Shown here one piece after another: positions 41,990 through 54,025 of a stretch of 57,664 bases of DNA. The first letter of the stretch is position 1; each line of letters starts with the position of its first letter. Source of the DNA: Spongiibacteraceae bacterium. Lineage in GTDB: Bacteria > Pseudomonadota > Gammaproteobacteria > Pseudomonadales > Dasaniaceae. Under the pieces are notes generated by a model. It did not search any database and was not told the origin of the DNA. It worked only from the letters and a program-made list of their open reading frames with translations. The DNA is taken from positions 1-57,664 of the forward strand of contig JAUXHA010000005.1 in the NCBI GenBank assembly GCA_030621845.1. The letters are read 5' to 3'. The translations under genes were made by a program, and so were the position numbers.

Positions 41990-43483
41990 TTGTCATTACA
42001 GGGCTGGCCGGGGCACTTACTCGCTTTCGCCGCTGGCACACTGGTCACACTGTCGCTGGCACCTTTTGGCCTCTGGCCACTGGGTATTGCCAGCACCGCC
42101 CTGCTGGCCACCTTACTTAATCACCTCACTCCCAGACAAGCAGCACTGCGCGGCTGGTGCTATGGTTTCGGCCTGTTTGCCAGCGGCGCGTCCTGGGTGT
42201 ATGTCAGCATCCACGTCTACGGTTATGCGCCGGTACCACTGGCACTGCTACTGACGTTTCTCTATACCGGTGGCATCGCACTGGTCAGCGCAGGATTTTG
42301 TTATCTTTACGCCCGCTGGATTCGCCACCGACTGGCGGGAAAACAATTGGGCTTTGCCGCGCTATTTGTCCTTTGCGAATGGTTTCGCAGCTGGTTCCTG
42401 ACCGGCTTCCCCTGGCTCTATCTGGGCTATGGCCACCTCAATTCCCCACTGACCGGCTGGGCGCCGGTGGCCGGTGTTTTTGCCATCAGCTTTATCGTTG
42501 CCTACTCCGGTGCGGTACTGGCGGACTGCCTGCAGCAACGCAAATTCATACGACTCCACGGCACCGTGGCAATCTGCCTCTGGTTACTCGGCCCGCTAGT
42601 CAATCTAATCCACTGGGTCGAGCCCAGTGACCAGGCGCCGATAAACGTCGCCATGGTACAGGCCAATATTCCCCAGGAAATTAAATGGGATCGCTATCAA
42701 TACCAGCCGACCTTGCAACTGTACCAGAACATGAGCGAACCCTTATGGGCTGAAGCCGATATCGTCATCTGGCCGGAGGCGGCGATACCCGGCTACTACC
42801 ACAATGCCCGGGGCTTTTTATCCGCTATGAGCACTACTGCCCGGGAAAGCAATACGACCCTGATCACCGGCATTGCCTACCGGGAACTGAACCGGGGTGA
42901 GAAACGTTATTACAATAGCATCATGGCCTTTGGCAATGGCGAAGGCCTTTACCACAAGCAGCGGCTGGTGCCCTTTGGCGAAACCCTGCCACTGGACACA
43001 CTGTTGCGCGGCGTCATCGAATTTTTTGATCTGCCCATGTCCAACTTTACCGCCGGTAGCAGCGAGCAAGCCGGGCTTAGGGCCGGTGATCTCCAGTTAG
43101 CGCCTTTTATTTGCTATGAAGTGGTCTATCCCGAGCTAGTTAGCAGCTGGTTTCCCAGCGCCGATATACTGATCACCATTAGCAACGATGCCTGGTTCGG
43201 TGAGTCCATGGGGCCCTTACAGCACCTTGAAATGGCCCAGATGCGCGCGCTGGAGGTGGGCCGCTACCTGGTCCGTGCCACCGGCAACGGCGTTAGCGCC
43301 ATCGTCAATGAACGCGGCCAGATCACCGCCCGCAGTGAGCAATTCAAGCAACAGACACTGAGCGGCGAAGTGATACCGTTTCGAGGCACCACCCCCTTTG
43401 CTGCCACCGGCTGCTGGCCAATCCTGCTGCTCTGCTTTGGCGGCTGCCTGCTGGCTTTACTACGCCCGGGCAAAACATCCTGA
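41990..43483 (+). CDS. lnt: Apolipoprotein N-acyltransferase
   Basis: A 497-residue inner-membrane enzyme with about six N-terminal helices (APFGLWPLGIAS, then WxYxGYGHLN-like LGYGHLNSPLTGWAP) and a periplasmic nitrilase-like domain. The catalytic triad is visible: Glu in WPEAAIP, Lys in YHKQRLVPFGE and Cys in FICYEVVYPEL. It adds the third acyl chain to lipoproteins. Translation starts at a TTG right after the corC stop, so it depends on coupling. Several lipoproteins in this window would be its clients. Confidence 0.95.
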   Translation: MSLQGWPGHLLAFAAGTLVTLSLAPFGLWPLGIASTALLATLLNHLTPRQAALRGWCYGFGLFASGASWVYVSIHVYGYAPVPLALLLTFLYTGGIALVSAGFCYLYARWIRHRLAGKQLGFAALFVLCEWFRSWFLTGFPWLYLGYGHLNSPLTGWAPVAGVFAISFIVAYSGAVLADCLQQRKFIRLHGTVAICLWLLGPLVNLIHWVEPSDQAPINVAMVQANIPQEIKWDRYQYQPTLQLYQNMSEPLWAEADIVIWPEAAIPGYYHNARGFLSAMSTTARESNTTLITGIAYRELNRGEKRYYNSIMAFGNGEGLYHKQRLVPFGETLPLDTLLRGVIEFFDLPMSNFTAGSSEQAGLRAGDLQLAPFICYEVVYPELVSSWFPSADILITISNDAWFGESMGPLQHLEMAQMRALEVGRYLVRATGNGVSAIVNERGQITARSEQFKQQTLSGEVIPFRGTTPFAATGCWPILLLCFGGCLLALLRPGKTS

Positions 43484-43561
43484 GAGCACATCGCGATGCG
43501 CGGCAATTACTGATAAAATGCGCCGCTAATTCAGCCAGTCCGCGCTAAAAGTAAAAGGTAA

Positions 43562-46042
<2,481 letters not shown>

Positions 46043-46049
46043 AACTACT

Positions 46050-46592
46050 ATGCATGATTACCTCAAACTGTTCGCTGTCTGCCTACTACTGGTCTTAACC
46101 ACGGCCTGTGGCTTCCAGTTGCGCGGCAATGCCAAGTTGCCGCAGGGAATAGAGCCGTTTTACATCAGCACACCCAACACCACCGGTAATTTATATATCG
46201 AGCTGCGTAATATTTTCCAGGCCAACGACATTGACCTCAGCCCCAATCCCGGCGAGGCCAATTACCAACTGCAAATTATTAAACAGGATAAACAGCGCCG
46301 AGGTACAACTGTTGGCAATGACGGCCACACCGCCCAATATCAGCTACTGGAAATCGTCACCTTCCAATTAACCAATAAACAAGGTGCGGTGGTTTTCGGC
46401 CCGCAGTCGATGACGGAACGTCGCACATTGCAAAACGATCCCAATCGAGTCATTAGCACCAATGTTGAAGAAAAACTGCTGCGCGAAGAAATGAAAAAAT
46501 CGCTGGCGCGAAAAATTGTTCGGCAAATCAGCAATATTGATTTCCACTCCCTTGAAGCCAAAAATACGGTCATTGACCCCGATGCGTCTTAG
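46050..46592 (+). CDS. lptE: LPS-assembly lipoprotein LptE
   Basis: A 180-residue outer-membrane lipoprotein. The signal peptide ends TTACGFQLRG, with the lipidated Cys at about 21 followed by the GFxLRG motif typical of LptE. It plugs the LptD barrel that inserts lipopolysaccharide into the outer leaflet. It starts 8 bases after leuS and overlaps holA by 11 bases. This is the conserved leuS-lptE-holA order. Confidence 0.95.
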   Translation: MHDYLKLFAVCLLLVLTTACGFQLRGNAKLPQGIEPFYISTPNTTGNLYIELRNIFQANDIDLSPNPGEANYQLQIIKQDKQRRGTTVGNDGHTAQYQLLEIVTFQLTNKQGAVVFGPQSMTERRTLQNDPNRVISTNVEEKLLREEMKKSLARKIVRQISNIDFHSLEAKNTVIDPDAS

Positions 46593-47598
46593 ATCTGATC
46601 AATTAGCAAAACATCTCAGCAGTGGCCTGCTGCCAGTTTACATTGTTAGCGGTAATGACACCTTGTTAGTCCAGGAGGCCTGTGATGCCATTCGTCACCA
46701 CTGCCGCGAGCAGGGCTTCACCGAGCGGGAAGTATTGCATGTCGACAACAGCTTTGACTGGCAGGAATTACTTAGCCATGCCGATGCACTGTCACTGTTC
46801 GCTGATAAAAAACTTATCGAGCTGCGCATGCCCTCGGGAAAACCCGGTGACGCCGGCAGTAAGGCATTGGTTCGCTATACCGAAAACCCCTCCCCGGACA
46901 ATGTGTTGCTGATTATCTGTAACAAAATCGAGACCGCCAGCACCAAAAGCAAGTGGTATAAAAGCATTGACAAGGTTGGCGCCGGTATCCAGACCTGGCC
47001 GCTGTCACCGGCACAATTACCCCAGTGGCTTAGCCAGCGACTGGCGCAGGCGGGTCTAAAGGGAGACAGTGAAGTCATTGAGTTACTAGCAACCAGGAAC
47101 GAGGGCAACCTGCTCGCAGCGGTACAGGAAATTGAAAAGCTGACACTGTTCTCCGAATCCGGTGTTATCGACGTAGAAACCGTTCGCGACGTGGTTGCCG
47201 ACAATGCTCGCTACGATATATTCGGCCTGGTCGATCGAGCGATGCAGGGTGACGCCGCCGGCAGCCTGAGAATGCTGCGCGGTTTACAGGCCGAGGGAAC
47301 CAGTTTACTCAACATCCTGGCCATAGTAAGCCGGGAAATCAGGGTATTGAACCAATGTGCCAGCCAACTGGAACAGGGCAATGGCATAGAGCGAGTGTTA
47401 CAGAATCAACGCGTCTGGGACAAGCGAAAAACCATCACCCAAATGGCACTGAAACGCCTGCCACTGAAAAAATTACAGGAACTTTTACGCCTCGCCGGCC
47501 AGATTGATCAAACCGCGAAAGGGATGAAGAAAGCCAATGCCTGGGATATGCTTAGCCGCTTAACCCTGGAACTGGCAGGAAAAAGTATCCTCAGCTAA
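46582..47598 (+). CDS. holA: DNA polymerase III subunit delta
   Basis: A 338-residue clamp-loader subunit starting at ATG 46582 (MRLRSDQLAKHL), inside the lptE end. It shows VYIVSGNDTLLVQEACDAIR at the front, LIELRMPSGKPGDAGSKAL and the NLLAAVQEIEKLTL region in the middle. Delta opens the beta clamp during replication. In E. coli nadD follows; here the operon ends and a minus-strand aminotransferase comes next. Confidence 0.95.
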   Translation: MRLRSDQLAKHLSSGLLPVYIVSGNDTLLVQEACDAIRHHCREQGFTEREVLHVDNSFDWQELLSHADALSLFADKKLIELRMPSGKPGDAGSKALVRYTENPSPDNVLLIICNKIETASTKSKWYKSIDKVGAGIQTWPLSPAQLPQWLSQRLAQAGLKGDSEVIELLATRNEGNLLAAVQEIEKLTLFSESGVIDVETVRDVVADNARYDIFGLVDRAMQGDAAGSLRMLRGLQAEGTSLLNILAIVSREIRVLNQCASQLEQGNGIERVLQNQRVWDKRKTITQMALKRLPLKKLQELLRLAGQIDQTAKGMKKANAWDMLSRLTLELAGKSILS

Positions 47599-47599
47599 A

Positions 47600-47640
47600 C
47601 CGCCTCCCTGTTGAACTCTCAACTGTTGAACCCAGGGCGG
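47600..47640. terminator. Hairpin between holA and the converging aminotransferase
   Basis: CCGCC (47600-47604) pairs with GGCGG (47636-47640), then CTG with CAG, and GTTGA-ACTC-TCAAC forms an inner stem. No clear U run follows on either strand. It fills nearly the whole gap between the converging genes. Confidence 0.4.
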
Positions 47641-47643
47641 CAG

Positions 47644-48816
47644 CTAATAAAGTGACTTCGCCGCCGTCACCGCCACCCCGGTATTTATTTTAGCGCCACA
47701 GCAGGACAACACGCTCTCCAGCGCCGTCAGGCAAAGTATGACATTCTGCTGATTGCAGGCATACCCCATCAAGCCAATCCGCCAAGCCTTACCCGCCAGC
47801 GCACCCAGGCCCGCACCAATCTCCAGATTGAAATCGGCCAACAGTGCCTGACGAACCGAGGCATCATCAGCCCCCTCGGGGATTGACACCAGGTTCAGCT
47901 GCGGCAAGCGATAAGCGCGGTCAACCAGCATCGACAAGCCCATCGCCTCCAGACCCGCCACCAGCGCCTGGTGATGCAACTCATGGCGCTGCCAGGCATT
48001 TTCAAGCCCTTCTTCCTGAAGCATTAACAGCGACTCATGCAAGGCATAGAGATCATTCACCGGCGCAGTATGATGATAAGCCCGCTTACTACCTCCACCC
48101 CAGTAGGCCATTACCAGTTGCATATCCAGAAACCAGCTCTGGGCCTTGTGCTGGCGATCATTAATACGCGCCACCGCCCGCGGCCCAAAGGTCACCGGGG
48201 ATATGCCAGGAATACAGGACAGGCACTTTTGCGTGCCGGAATAAACCGCATCCGCAGCCCAGGCATCGACATTGACTTCAATACCACCCACCGAGGTGAC
48301 GGTATCGACGATAGACAGGGCATTGTTATCGCGAGCCAGCTGGCACAAGGCGCTGGCATCACTGACCACACCGGTCGAGGTTTCCGCGTGAACAAACGCC
48401 AGTACACTAGCCTGGGGGTTGGCCTTAAAGGCCGCCGCTACCTTGTCCACATCGACCGCCGTGCCCCACTCATCCTCAACCATAACGGCACGGGCACCAC
48501 AGCGCTCGACATTTTCTTTCATGCGGCCACCAAAAACCCCGTTTTGGCAAACAATCACTGTCTCGCCGGGCTCAAGCAAATTCACAAAGCAACTTTCCAT
48601 TCCCGCCGAGCCCGGTGCTGAAATCGGCAGGGTTAATTCATTCTCAGTTTGGAAGGCATACTGCAGCAAGGATTTGATCTCATCCATCAACACAATAAAT
48701 TGCGGGTCGAGATGGCCAATGGTCGGCCTCGATAACGCTGCCAGTACTCGCGGACTAACATCCGAAGGTCCTGGTCCCATCAAGGTACGTTGCGGCGGGT
48801 AAAAACTGCGGATCAT
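47644..48816 (-). CDS. Alanine-glyoxylate/serine-pyruvate-type aminotransferase
   Basis: A 390-residue fold-type I PLP enzyme starting at ATG 48816, with GGAG 6-7 bases upstream (a TTG 12 bases earlier overlaps that site). It has LMGPGPSDVSPRVLAAL at the front, the PLP strand VDTVTSVGGIEV with its Asp, and SGTQKCLSCIPG with the Schiff-base Lys. This is the AGT/SPT family that moves an amino group between alanine or serine and glyoxylate. Glyoxylate detoxification or serine metabolism is likely. It ends with a hairpin shared with holA. Confidence 0.88.
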   Translation of the reverse strand: MIRSFYPPQRTLMGPGPSDVSPRVLAALSRPTIGHLDPQFIVLMDEIKSLLQYAFQTENELTLPISAPGSAGMESCFVNLLEPGETVIVCQNGVFGGRMKENVERCGARAVMVEDEWGTAVDVDKVAAAFKANPQASVLAFVHAETSTGVVSDASALCQLARDNNALSIVDTVTSVGGIEVNVDAWAADAVYSGTQKCLSCIPGISPVTFGPRAVARINDRQHKAQSWFLDMQLVMAYWGGGSKRAYHHTAPVNDLYALHESLLMLQEEGLENAWQRHELHHQALVAGLEAMGLSMLVDRAYRLPQLNLVSIPEGADDASVRQALLADFNLEIGAGLGALAGKAWRIGLMGYACNQQNVILCLTALESVLSCCGAKINTGVAVTAAKSLY

Positions 48817-48957
48817 AGTGTTCTCCAATCATCACGGCGTACAGGGCGCAAACCTTAGCAGCTTTTCAACGACAGCAACATAAGAGAGCACAGCGACCGC
48901 CCCATAGTCGGTATAAACAGCAAAAATAATAGCCTGCACGATGAGAAAACGGGAGCG

Positions 48958-49623
48958 TCAACCTTTTTCAAACCGCCAGCCTTCATCCAGCATCCACATC
49001 CGATGGCGACGCCCTGCAAGGTTTTGGTCACCACTTTCATAGCCACTGTCACCCGGGTATAGCATGCAAATTCCTTTTTCGGTCATGGTGAATTTAGGCA
49101 GGTATTCAGGCACTTCACGCTTGCGGTACATCGCCATGGCTTGCCCCACTGTGTCCGTGGTGGCGAGCTCGGTCAGGGTAATAAACGTGGGCGGCATCAT
49201 TTCTATTTCTTTATTGTGTAATGCCGCTATCGCCTCCCCGGGTCTGTACCAGCGATGCTCAACAATTTCACTGCCATCGACCACAACCTGTTGGTCGGCA
49301 CCGATAACAGAAATATAAAACCAGGTAGCAAAGCGTTTGGGCGCCTCGGGCGGTGTTGTCCAGTGGGAAAAATAAATCAACTCACTTTCAATGATCGCCA
49401 GTTGCGCTTCCTCTGCCGTTTCCCTTACCGCGGCTCTGCGTGCAGCGGCTTCTATGTCCTCCAGCTCATTGCCATAGTCCGCTTTATCGATACGCCCGCC
49501 CGGAAACACCCAACAACCGCCACCGAATTCTATCGCTCTATTGCGCCGTAATAGCAAGGCTTCCAGACCCCTGTCACTATCGCGTACCAGCACCACGGTA
49601 GCGGCGGGAAATGCATCGGACAT
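48958..49623 (-). CDS. NUDIX hydrolase
   Basis: A 221-residue NUDIX protein. The box runs from GGRID through an 8-9-residue insert to RRAAVRETAEEAQL, keeping the REUxEE metal-binding glutamates. The sequence before it (VLVRDSDRGLEALLLRR) is typical of the family. The substrate is not readable; the length and the ALLLRRNRAIEFGGGCWVFP pattern suggest a CoA- or nucleotide-sugar-pyrophosphatase-like member. It lies 93 bases from the MaoC gene and on the same strand. Confidence 0.85.
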   Translation of the reverse strand: MSDAFPAATVVLVRDSDRGLEALLLRRNRAIEFGGGCWVFPGGRIDKADYGNELEDIEAAARRAAVRETAEEAQLAIIESELIYFSHWTTPPEAPKRFATWFYISVIGADQQVVVDGSEIVEHRWYRPGEAIAALHNKEIEMMPPTFITLTELATTDTVGQAMAMYRKREVPEYLPKFTMTEKGICMLYPGDSGYESGDQNLAGRRHRMWMLDEGWRFEKG

Positions 49624-49716
49624 CGCTAAACCCCTGTTGACTTAACTTCGCGTTTGTCGAGAAACTGTAAAGGCAAACAAACTCCGCGGCAACACGAACT
49701 CTGCTATTGCGCCTGT

Positions 49717-50175
49717 TTATTCCGGATAGTAGCGACTAATCGTATTAACCACACAGGCCGGACGTTCACTGCCTTCGATTTCTACGGTAACGCGCACTGT
49801 GGACTGAATACCACCTTTCACTTCTTCAACCGCCAGTAATTCACCGCGACCACGCACTTTGGAACCCACCGGTACCGGTGCCGGAAAGCGCACTTTCTCG
49901 CAGCCATAATTGACCCCCATGGAAGTCCCCTGCACATCAATAATCTGGGGTAAAAACAAATTCACCAGCGACAGGCTTAAATAACCGTGGGCAATACACT
50001 GACCAAAAGGCCCGTCTTTAGCCCGCTCAGGGTCGATGTGAATCCACTGGTGATCGCCCGTGGCATCGGCAAAGGTGTTGATGCGCTGCTGGTCTATTTC
50101 CAGCCAATCACTCTCTCCCAGCGACTGGCCAACCGCGTCCTTGAGCGCCATGGGTGTTTTAAAAACAGTAGTCAT
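49717..50175 (-). CDS. MaoC-like (R)-specific enoyl-CoA hydratase
   Basis: A 152-residue hot-dog-fold protein. The hydratase motif is complete: FADATGDHQWIHIDPERA gives the Asp-x5-His pair, then GPFGQCIAHGYLSLSLV follows. It hydrates trans-2-enoyl-CoA to the (R)-3-hydroxy form, linking beta-oxidation to polyester or other branches. It starts at the ATG at 50175. It is on the same strand as the NUDIX gene, which may be co-transcribed, and divergent from cardiolipin synthase. Confidence 0.92.
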   Translation of the reverse strand: MTTVFKTPMALKDAVGQSLGESDWLEIDQQRINTFADATGDHQWIHIDPERAKDGPFGQCIAHGYLSLSLVNLFLPQIIDVQGTSMGVNYGCEKVRFPAPVPVGSKVRGRGELLAVEEVKGGIQSTVRVTVEIEGSERPACVVNTISRYYPE

Positions 50176-50322
50176 CGCTTGCTACTCCTCAACATAGGGA
50201 CATAAATGGATAAACGGCGGCGACTATAGCATTATTTTAAATCCTCGTTGTTATTGATTTGTACTGGAGCATCGCTGGAAATTGCTCTATCGTGGGTATA
50301 CAGAATAAGGAAATAAACTAAC

Positions 50323-51759
50323 GTGACGCAAGATTTCACACTGTTATTACCTATAACCTATGCGCTGATCGAGCTCATGGGCGTTATTGCCGCACTGGAA
50401 GCTATTCTTAAAAGCCGCACCACCCAGGGCGCAATGGCCTGGTTCCTGTCACTGGTTTTTATGCCCGTCATCGTATTACCTCTTTACCTTGTTTTGGGTC
50501 GACGAAAATTCCAGGGCTACCGAAAGGCGCGCCGCATGGGAAACAAGGGGATACATATTATTCCCCCGGATGCCCGCCAGGGATTAATTCCATTTAAAAC
50601 CACCGAGCAGCTCCTCAGCCAGGATGACAAGGTGCTGGAAGGCATTACCGCAATGCCATTTTCCCGAGGTAATAAGCTGGAATTGCTGATCAATGGTGAT
50701 GAGTTCTTCCCCATGCTTTTTGAAAAAATTGATCAGGCCAAAGAGTATATTGCCCTTTCTTACTATATTGTCCGTGCCGACAGCACCGGTCAGCAGCTAA
50801 AAGATCGACTGATAAAAAAAGCAGCGATGGGAGTACATGTTTACTTTCTCTACGACGAAATCGGCAGCCTGAAGCTGGAACAATCATTTATCCAGACCCT
50901 GAACCAAGTCGAGGGCATAGACTTTGTACCCTTTCACAGCACCAAGGGCCGCGCTAACCAGTTCCAACTGAACTTTCGTAATCATCGTAAAATCACCATT
51001 ATTGACGGACACTGCGCCCTGCTGGGAGGGCTCAATATCGGTGATGAATATCGGGGAATGGATCAAGCCTTATCGCCCTGGCGTGATACCGGCATCTGTA
51101 TTGAAGGGCCGGCAGCCGCCTCCATACAACTGGCCTTTCTTGAGGATTGGCACTGGGCGACAGAAAATATCCCCACACTCAACTGGCAGCCCAGCAACAA
51201 TATCCACAGCGACATCAATTCACTGGTATTGCCCACCGGCCCCGCCGATTCACTCGACAGCTGCACGCTGATTTACCTGCATTTAATCAATACCGCTAAA
51301 CAACAACTGTGGATAGTCAGCCCCTACTTTGTCCCCGACCCGACTGTTATCTCCGCCCTTACCCTTGCGGCCTTGAGGGGAGTCGATGTGCGCATCCTGT
51401 TACCGAAAAATCCCGATCACCTTCTGGTGCAGTGGTCTTCCCAGGCGTATTTAAAAGAACTGCTAACCGTCGGGGTAAAGTTTTATTATTATCGGGAAGG
51501 ATTTTTACACCAAAAAGTCAGCTTGATCGATGATCTCTATACCACCATTGGCAGCCCCAACCTGGACAATCGATCCTTTCACCTCAACTTTGAAATTAAC
51601 CTGCTAAGTAAAGATGCCGGCTTTGCCAAAAAAGTGAAAACCATGCTGGAAGCGGACATGGCTTGCAGCCAACAGCTCCATCTGGATGACGTCAACAAGT
51701 GGTCACTACCCCACCGACTGTTAACACGGTTGTCCAACCTGCTGGCACCGATACTCTAG
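50323..51759 (+). CDS. cls: Cardiolipin synthase (phospholipase D type)
   Basis: A 478-residue inner-membrane enzyme. Two N-terminal helices (about 5-25 and 36-58) precede two PLD catalytic motifs: NHRKITIIDG and LHQKVSLIDD, each followed by the GGxNxxD/GSxNLDxR segment. It condenses phosphatidylglycerol to cardiolipin. The start is a GTG at 50323 with AAGG about 12 bases upstream, a little far. It is monocistronic, converging on an acyltransferase gene. Confidence 0.93.
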   Translation: MTQDFTLLLPITYALIELMGVIAALEAILKSRTTQGAMAWFLSLVFMPVIVLPLYLVLGRRKFQGYRKARRMGNKGIHIIPPDARQGLIPFKTTEQLLSQDDKVLEGITAMPFSRGNKLELLINGDEFFPMLFEKIDQAKEYIALSYYIVRADSTGQQLKDRLIKKAAMGVHVYFLYDEIGSLKLEQSFIQTLNQVEGIDFVPFHSTKGRANQFQLNFRNHRKITIIDGHCALLGGLNIGDEYRGMDQALSPWRDTGICIEGPAAASIQLAFLEDWHWATENIPTLNWQPSNNIHSDINSLVLPTGPADSLDSCTLIYLHLINTAKQQLWIVSPYFVPDPTVISALTLAALRGVDVRILLPKNPDHLLVQWSSQAYLKELLTVGVKFYYYREGFLHQKVSLIDDLYTTIGSPNLDNRSFHLNFEINLLSKDAGFAKKVKTMLEADMACSQQLHLDDVNKWSLPHRLLTRLSNLLAPIL

Positions 51760-51779
51760 GGTGCCTCTGAATAATGGCA

Positions 51780-51801
51780 AGCGCCTGATCATTCGGGCGC
51801 T
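51780..51801. terminator. Hairpin between converging cls and acyltransferase genes
   Basis: AGCGCC and GGCGCT form a perfect 6-base stem around a 10-base loop. No T run follows, so a factor-assisted or weak terminator is likely. Confidence 0.35.
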
Positions 51802-51828
51802 GATTGAAATCACCCACTACCCATCCTG

Positions 51829-53862
51829 CTAAAGCTTCATCACTGCCTTAAAAGCGCTGTGTAACTGGGGCGATAGCGATGTGGCAAAGGTCGCGGTAAG
51901 ATGATGTCCATCACGCCATAATAACATCCTGTCCTTCACTGCCGGGCAGACATCTTCATCGCAAATATAATCAGTCATATCAATCAGGTAAGCATTGTCC
52001 AACCGCTCTGTAGCAATAACCAGCGGATCGGGCATGCGGGTTCTATCGACGGCGGAACTTCTGGGCTTGCCACATGATTCGATGGTTGCCCCCGCACGGG
52101 AAAGACAAACAGGGACATCAATACTCAAGCGCGGCGTATCCTTAATTGCGACCACTAATTTTCCGTTATGGATATGTTGCTGCCACGCCTTGATTAACCC
52201 TTGTGCCAGCAGCTCCGCGCTTTCCACCCGGTCACTGGCACCTTCGGCAAAATTACCGATGGACTGACTGAATACATAAATATCCGGATTTAAGCCAAGT
52301 AAAATAACACGAAGTTTTGCATTCCACTCGACACAGGTCAGATCCCTCTCCCTGGCCTTGTTCGCACTGGGCACAGTGCCATAAGCACAGGCAGACTTGG
52401 TAATAGCCACCAGCCGCCAATCTTCCAGCACTGCAATTTTTTTCAGTGCCGGCAACCAGTGAACAGCATGGGAATCCCCAATAACAACCACTGTTTTTTC
52501 TGCCCGGGGATTACCGTAATAACACAGACCGGGCTCTGAACCGAGCATCGTGGTAATACACTTTTCATCGTAAGCCGAAGCCTTGTCCTCCCTGGCCGTC
52601 AACGCTGAGGGATAATAGGCGGCGGTGGCTTGATCAATTTCTCGACCACTGTCTGCAACAGCACGCTGATTGGCCGCAAGTTGAAGCTGTTTAAAATCAT
52701 AGTTAATCCACAGTGCGGAAATACTCACCAAAACAGCCAGTCCAACAGCCATCGTATAGGTGCCACGCAGTGCAGTACGCGATGACAGCACGGTGCGAAA
52801 GCGATCTTCTACATAATATCTACTAAAGTGAGACAACAAAACTGACACGGCGATAATAAACACTGTCTTCTGCCAGTGGTTTCCCCCAGCACTTTGCGCA
52901 TTAACAAAAACAATCACCGGCCAGTGCCAAAGATAAAGAGAATAAGAAATGCCACCGACGTACTGCAGCGGCCGAAGAGTGAGCAGGGGATAAATTGAGA
53001 ACCCCTTACCAACCCCGGAGATAATTACCAAGGCCGAACCCAGTGTCGGTAGCAGCGCCGCCGTACCGGGAAACACTGTGTGGCTATCAAAGCGGGTACA
53101 GGCAACGACAATGGCCAACATTCCTAGCCAACCACACACATTACGCACTTTTCCCGACCAGTATTGCCAGCTCGGGAACACTGCCAAAACACCCCCCAGC
53201 GCCAACTCCCACACTCTGGTGGTAGTAGCAAAATAAGCAAAGCCCGGATTGCGTGAGCTGATATAAGACGAATAAATTAACGAGGCCAAACCTATACTCA
53301 CTAACAGAAACACAAACACACGGCGAGGCTGGCGATACAGCAACAGGGATGAACTGAGTAGCAGCGGCCAAACAATATAATATTGTTCCTCCACCGCTAA
53401 AGACCAAAAATGTTGCAACGGACCGGGAGCATTCCCGGACATCAGGTAATCCACGGCCTGGCTGGCCAGCCACCAATTCTGCAGATAAAAAGTACTGGCA
53501 AAAAGATCAGTAGCCAGGTCGCCCCACAGTAAATTGGGCAGCAGGGTATAGGCCGATGCGGTAAGCAACAGCACCAGGCTGGCGGCGGGTAACAGACGGC
53601 GAATTCTGCGCCCATAAAATCGAACCAGGTCAATCCGCCCCTGAAGCTCGGCTTCCCTCAACAAAAGGCCGGTTATCAGGTACCCTGAAATAACGAAAAA
53701 TACATCAACCCCGACATAGCCGCCTGACAGCCACTGCGGGAAAATGTGATAAATAAGTACAGCCAGTACTGCAACCGCCCGCAGTCCTTGTATTTCATAA
53801 CGAAACAAGGTTTTTTCCGGACGTTGCAACAAGAGAGTCAATCCTTCTGAGAGAGGTGCCAA
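51829..53862 (-). CDS. OafA/YrhL-type acyltransferase with SGNH domain
   Basis: A 677-residue protein. The N-terminal acyltransferase-3 domain has about ten membrane helices. It includes FRYEIQGLRAVAVLAVLIYH with the catalytic-type His, GYVGVDVFFVISGYLI and WSLAVEEQYYIVWPL. After residue about 400 a periplasmic SGNH domain follows, with VVIGDSHAVHW (nucleophile Ser) and DGHHLT (Asp-x-x-His). Such fusions O-acetylate surface polysaccharides. The start is unsure: TTG 53862 gives the full length, but AGAAGGA just upstream of residue 8 favours a TTG at 53832 or 53829. It stands apart from any polysaccharide cluster. Confidence 0.9.
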   Translation of the reverse strand: MAPLSEGLTLLLQRPEKTLFRYEIQGLRAVAVLAVLIYHIFPQWLSGGYVGVDVFFVISGYLITGLLLREAELQGRIDLVRFYGRRIRRLLPAASLVLLLTASAYTLLPNLLWGDLATDLFASTFYLQNWWLASQAVDYLMSGNAPGPLQHFWSLAVEEQYYIVWPLLLSSSLLLYRQPRRVFVFLLVSIGLASLIYSSYISSRNPGFAYFATTTRVWELALGGVLAVFPSWQYWSGKVRNVCGWLGMLAIVVACTRFDSHTVFPGTAALLPTLGSALVIISGVGKGFSIYPLLTLRPLQYVGGISYSLYLWHWPVIVFVNAQSAGGNHWQKTVFIIAVSVLLSHFSRYYVEDRFRTVLSSRTALRGTYTMAVGLAVLVSISALWINYDFKQLQLAANQRAVADSGREIDQATAAYYPSALTAREDKASAYDEKCITTMLGSEPGLCYYGNPRAEKTVVVIGDSHAVHWLPALKKIAVLEDWRLVAITKSACAYGTVPSANKARERDLTCVEWNAKLRVILLGLNPDIYVFSQSIGNFAEGASDRVESAELLAQGLIKAWQQHIHNGKLVVAIKDTPRLSIDVPVCLSRAGATIESCGKPRSSAVDRTRMPDPLVIATERLDNAYLIDMTDYICDEDVCPAVKDRMLLWRDGHHLTATFATSLSPQLHSAFKAVMKL

Positions 53863-54025
53863 ACAAGTAAAGCGAACACTGTTCAGGCATGATAGTCATC
53901 AGTTTAGACCGTTTTATTGGCCCTGTTTAAGATTCTGCCAAAGCGGTCACAAAGCGCCCCCGCGATGGTTCTCAAAAACAGACAAAGACCTGCATTCCGG
54001 TACCCGCCAAGCGGCGGCGGACTCA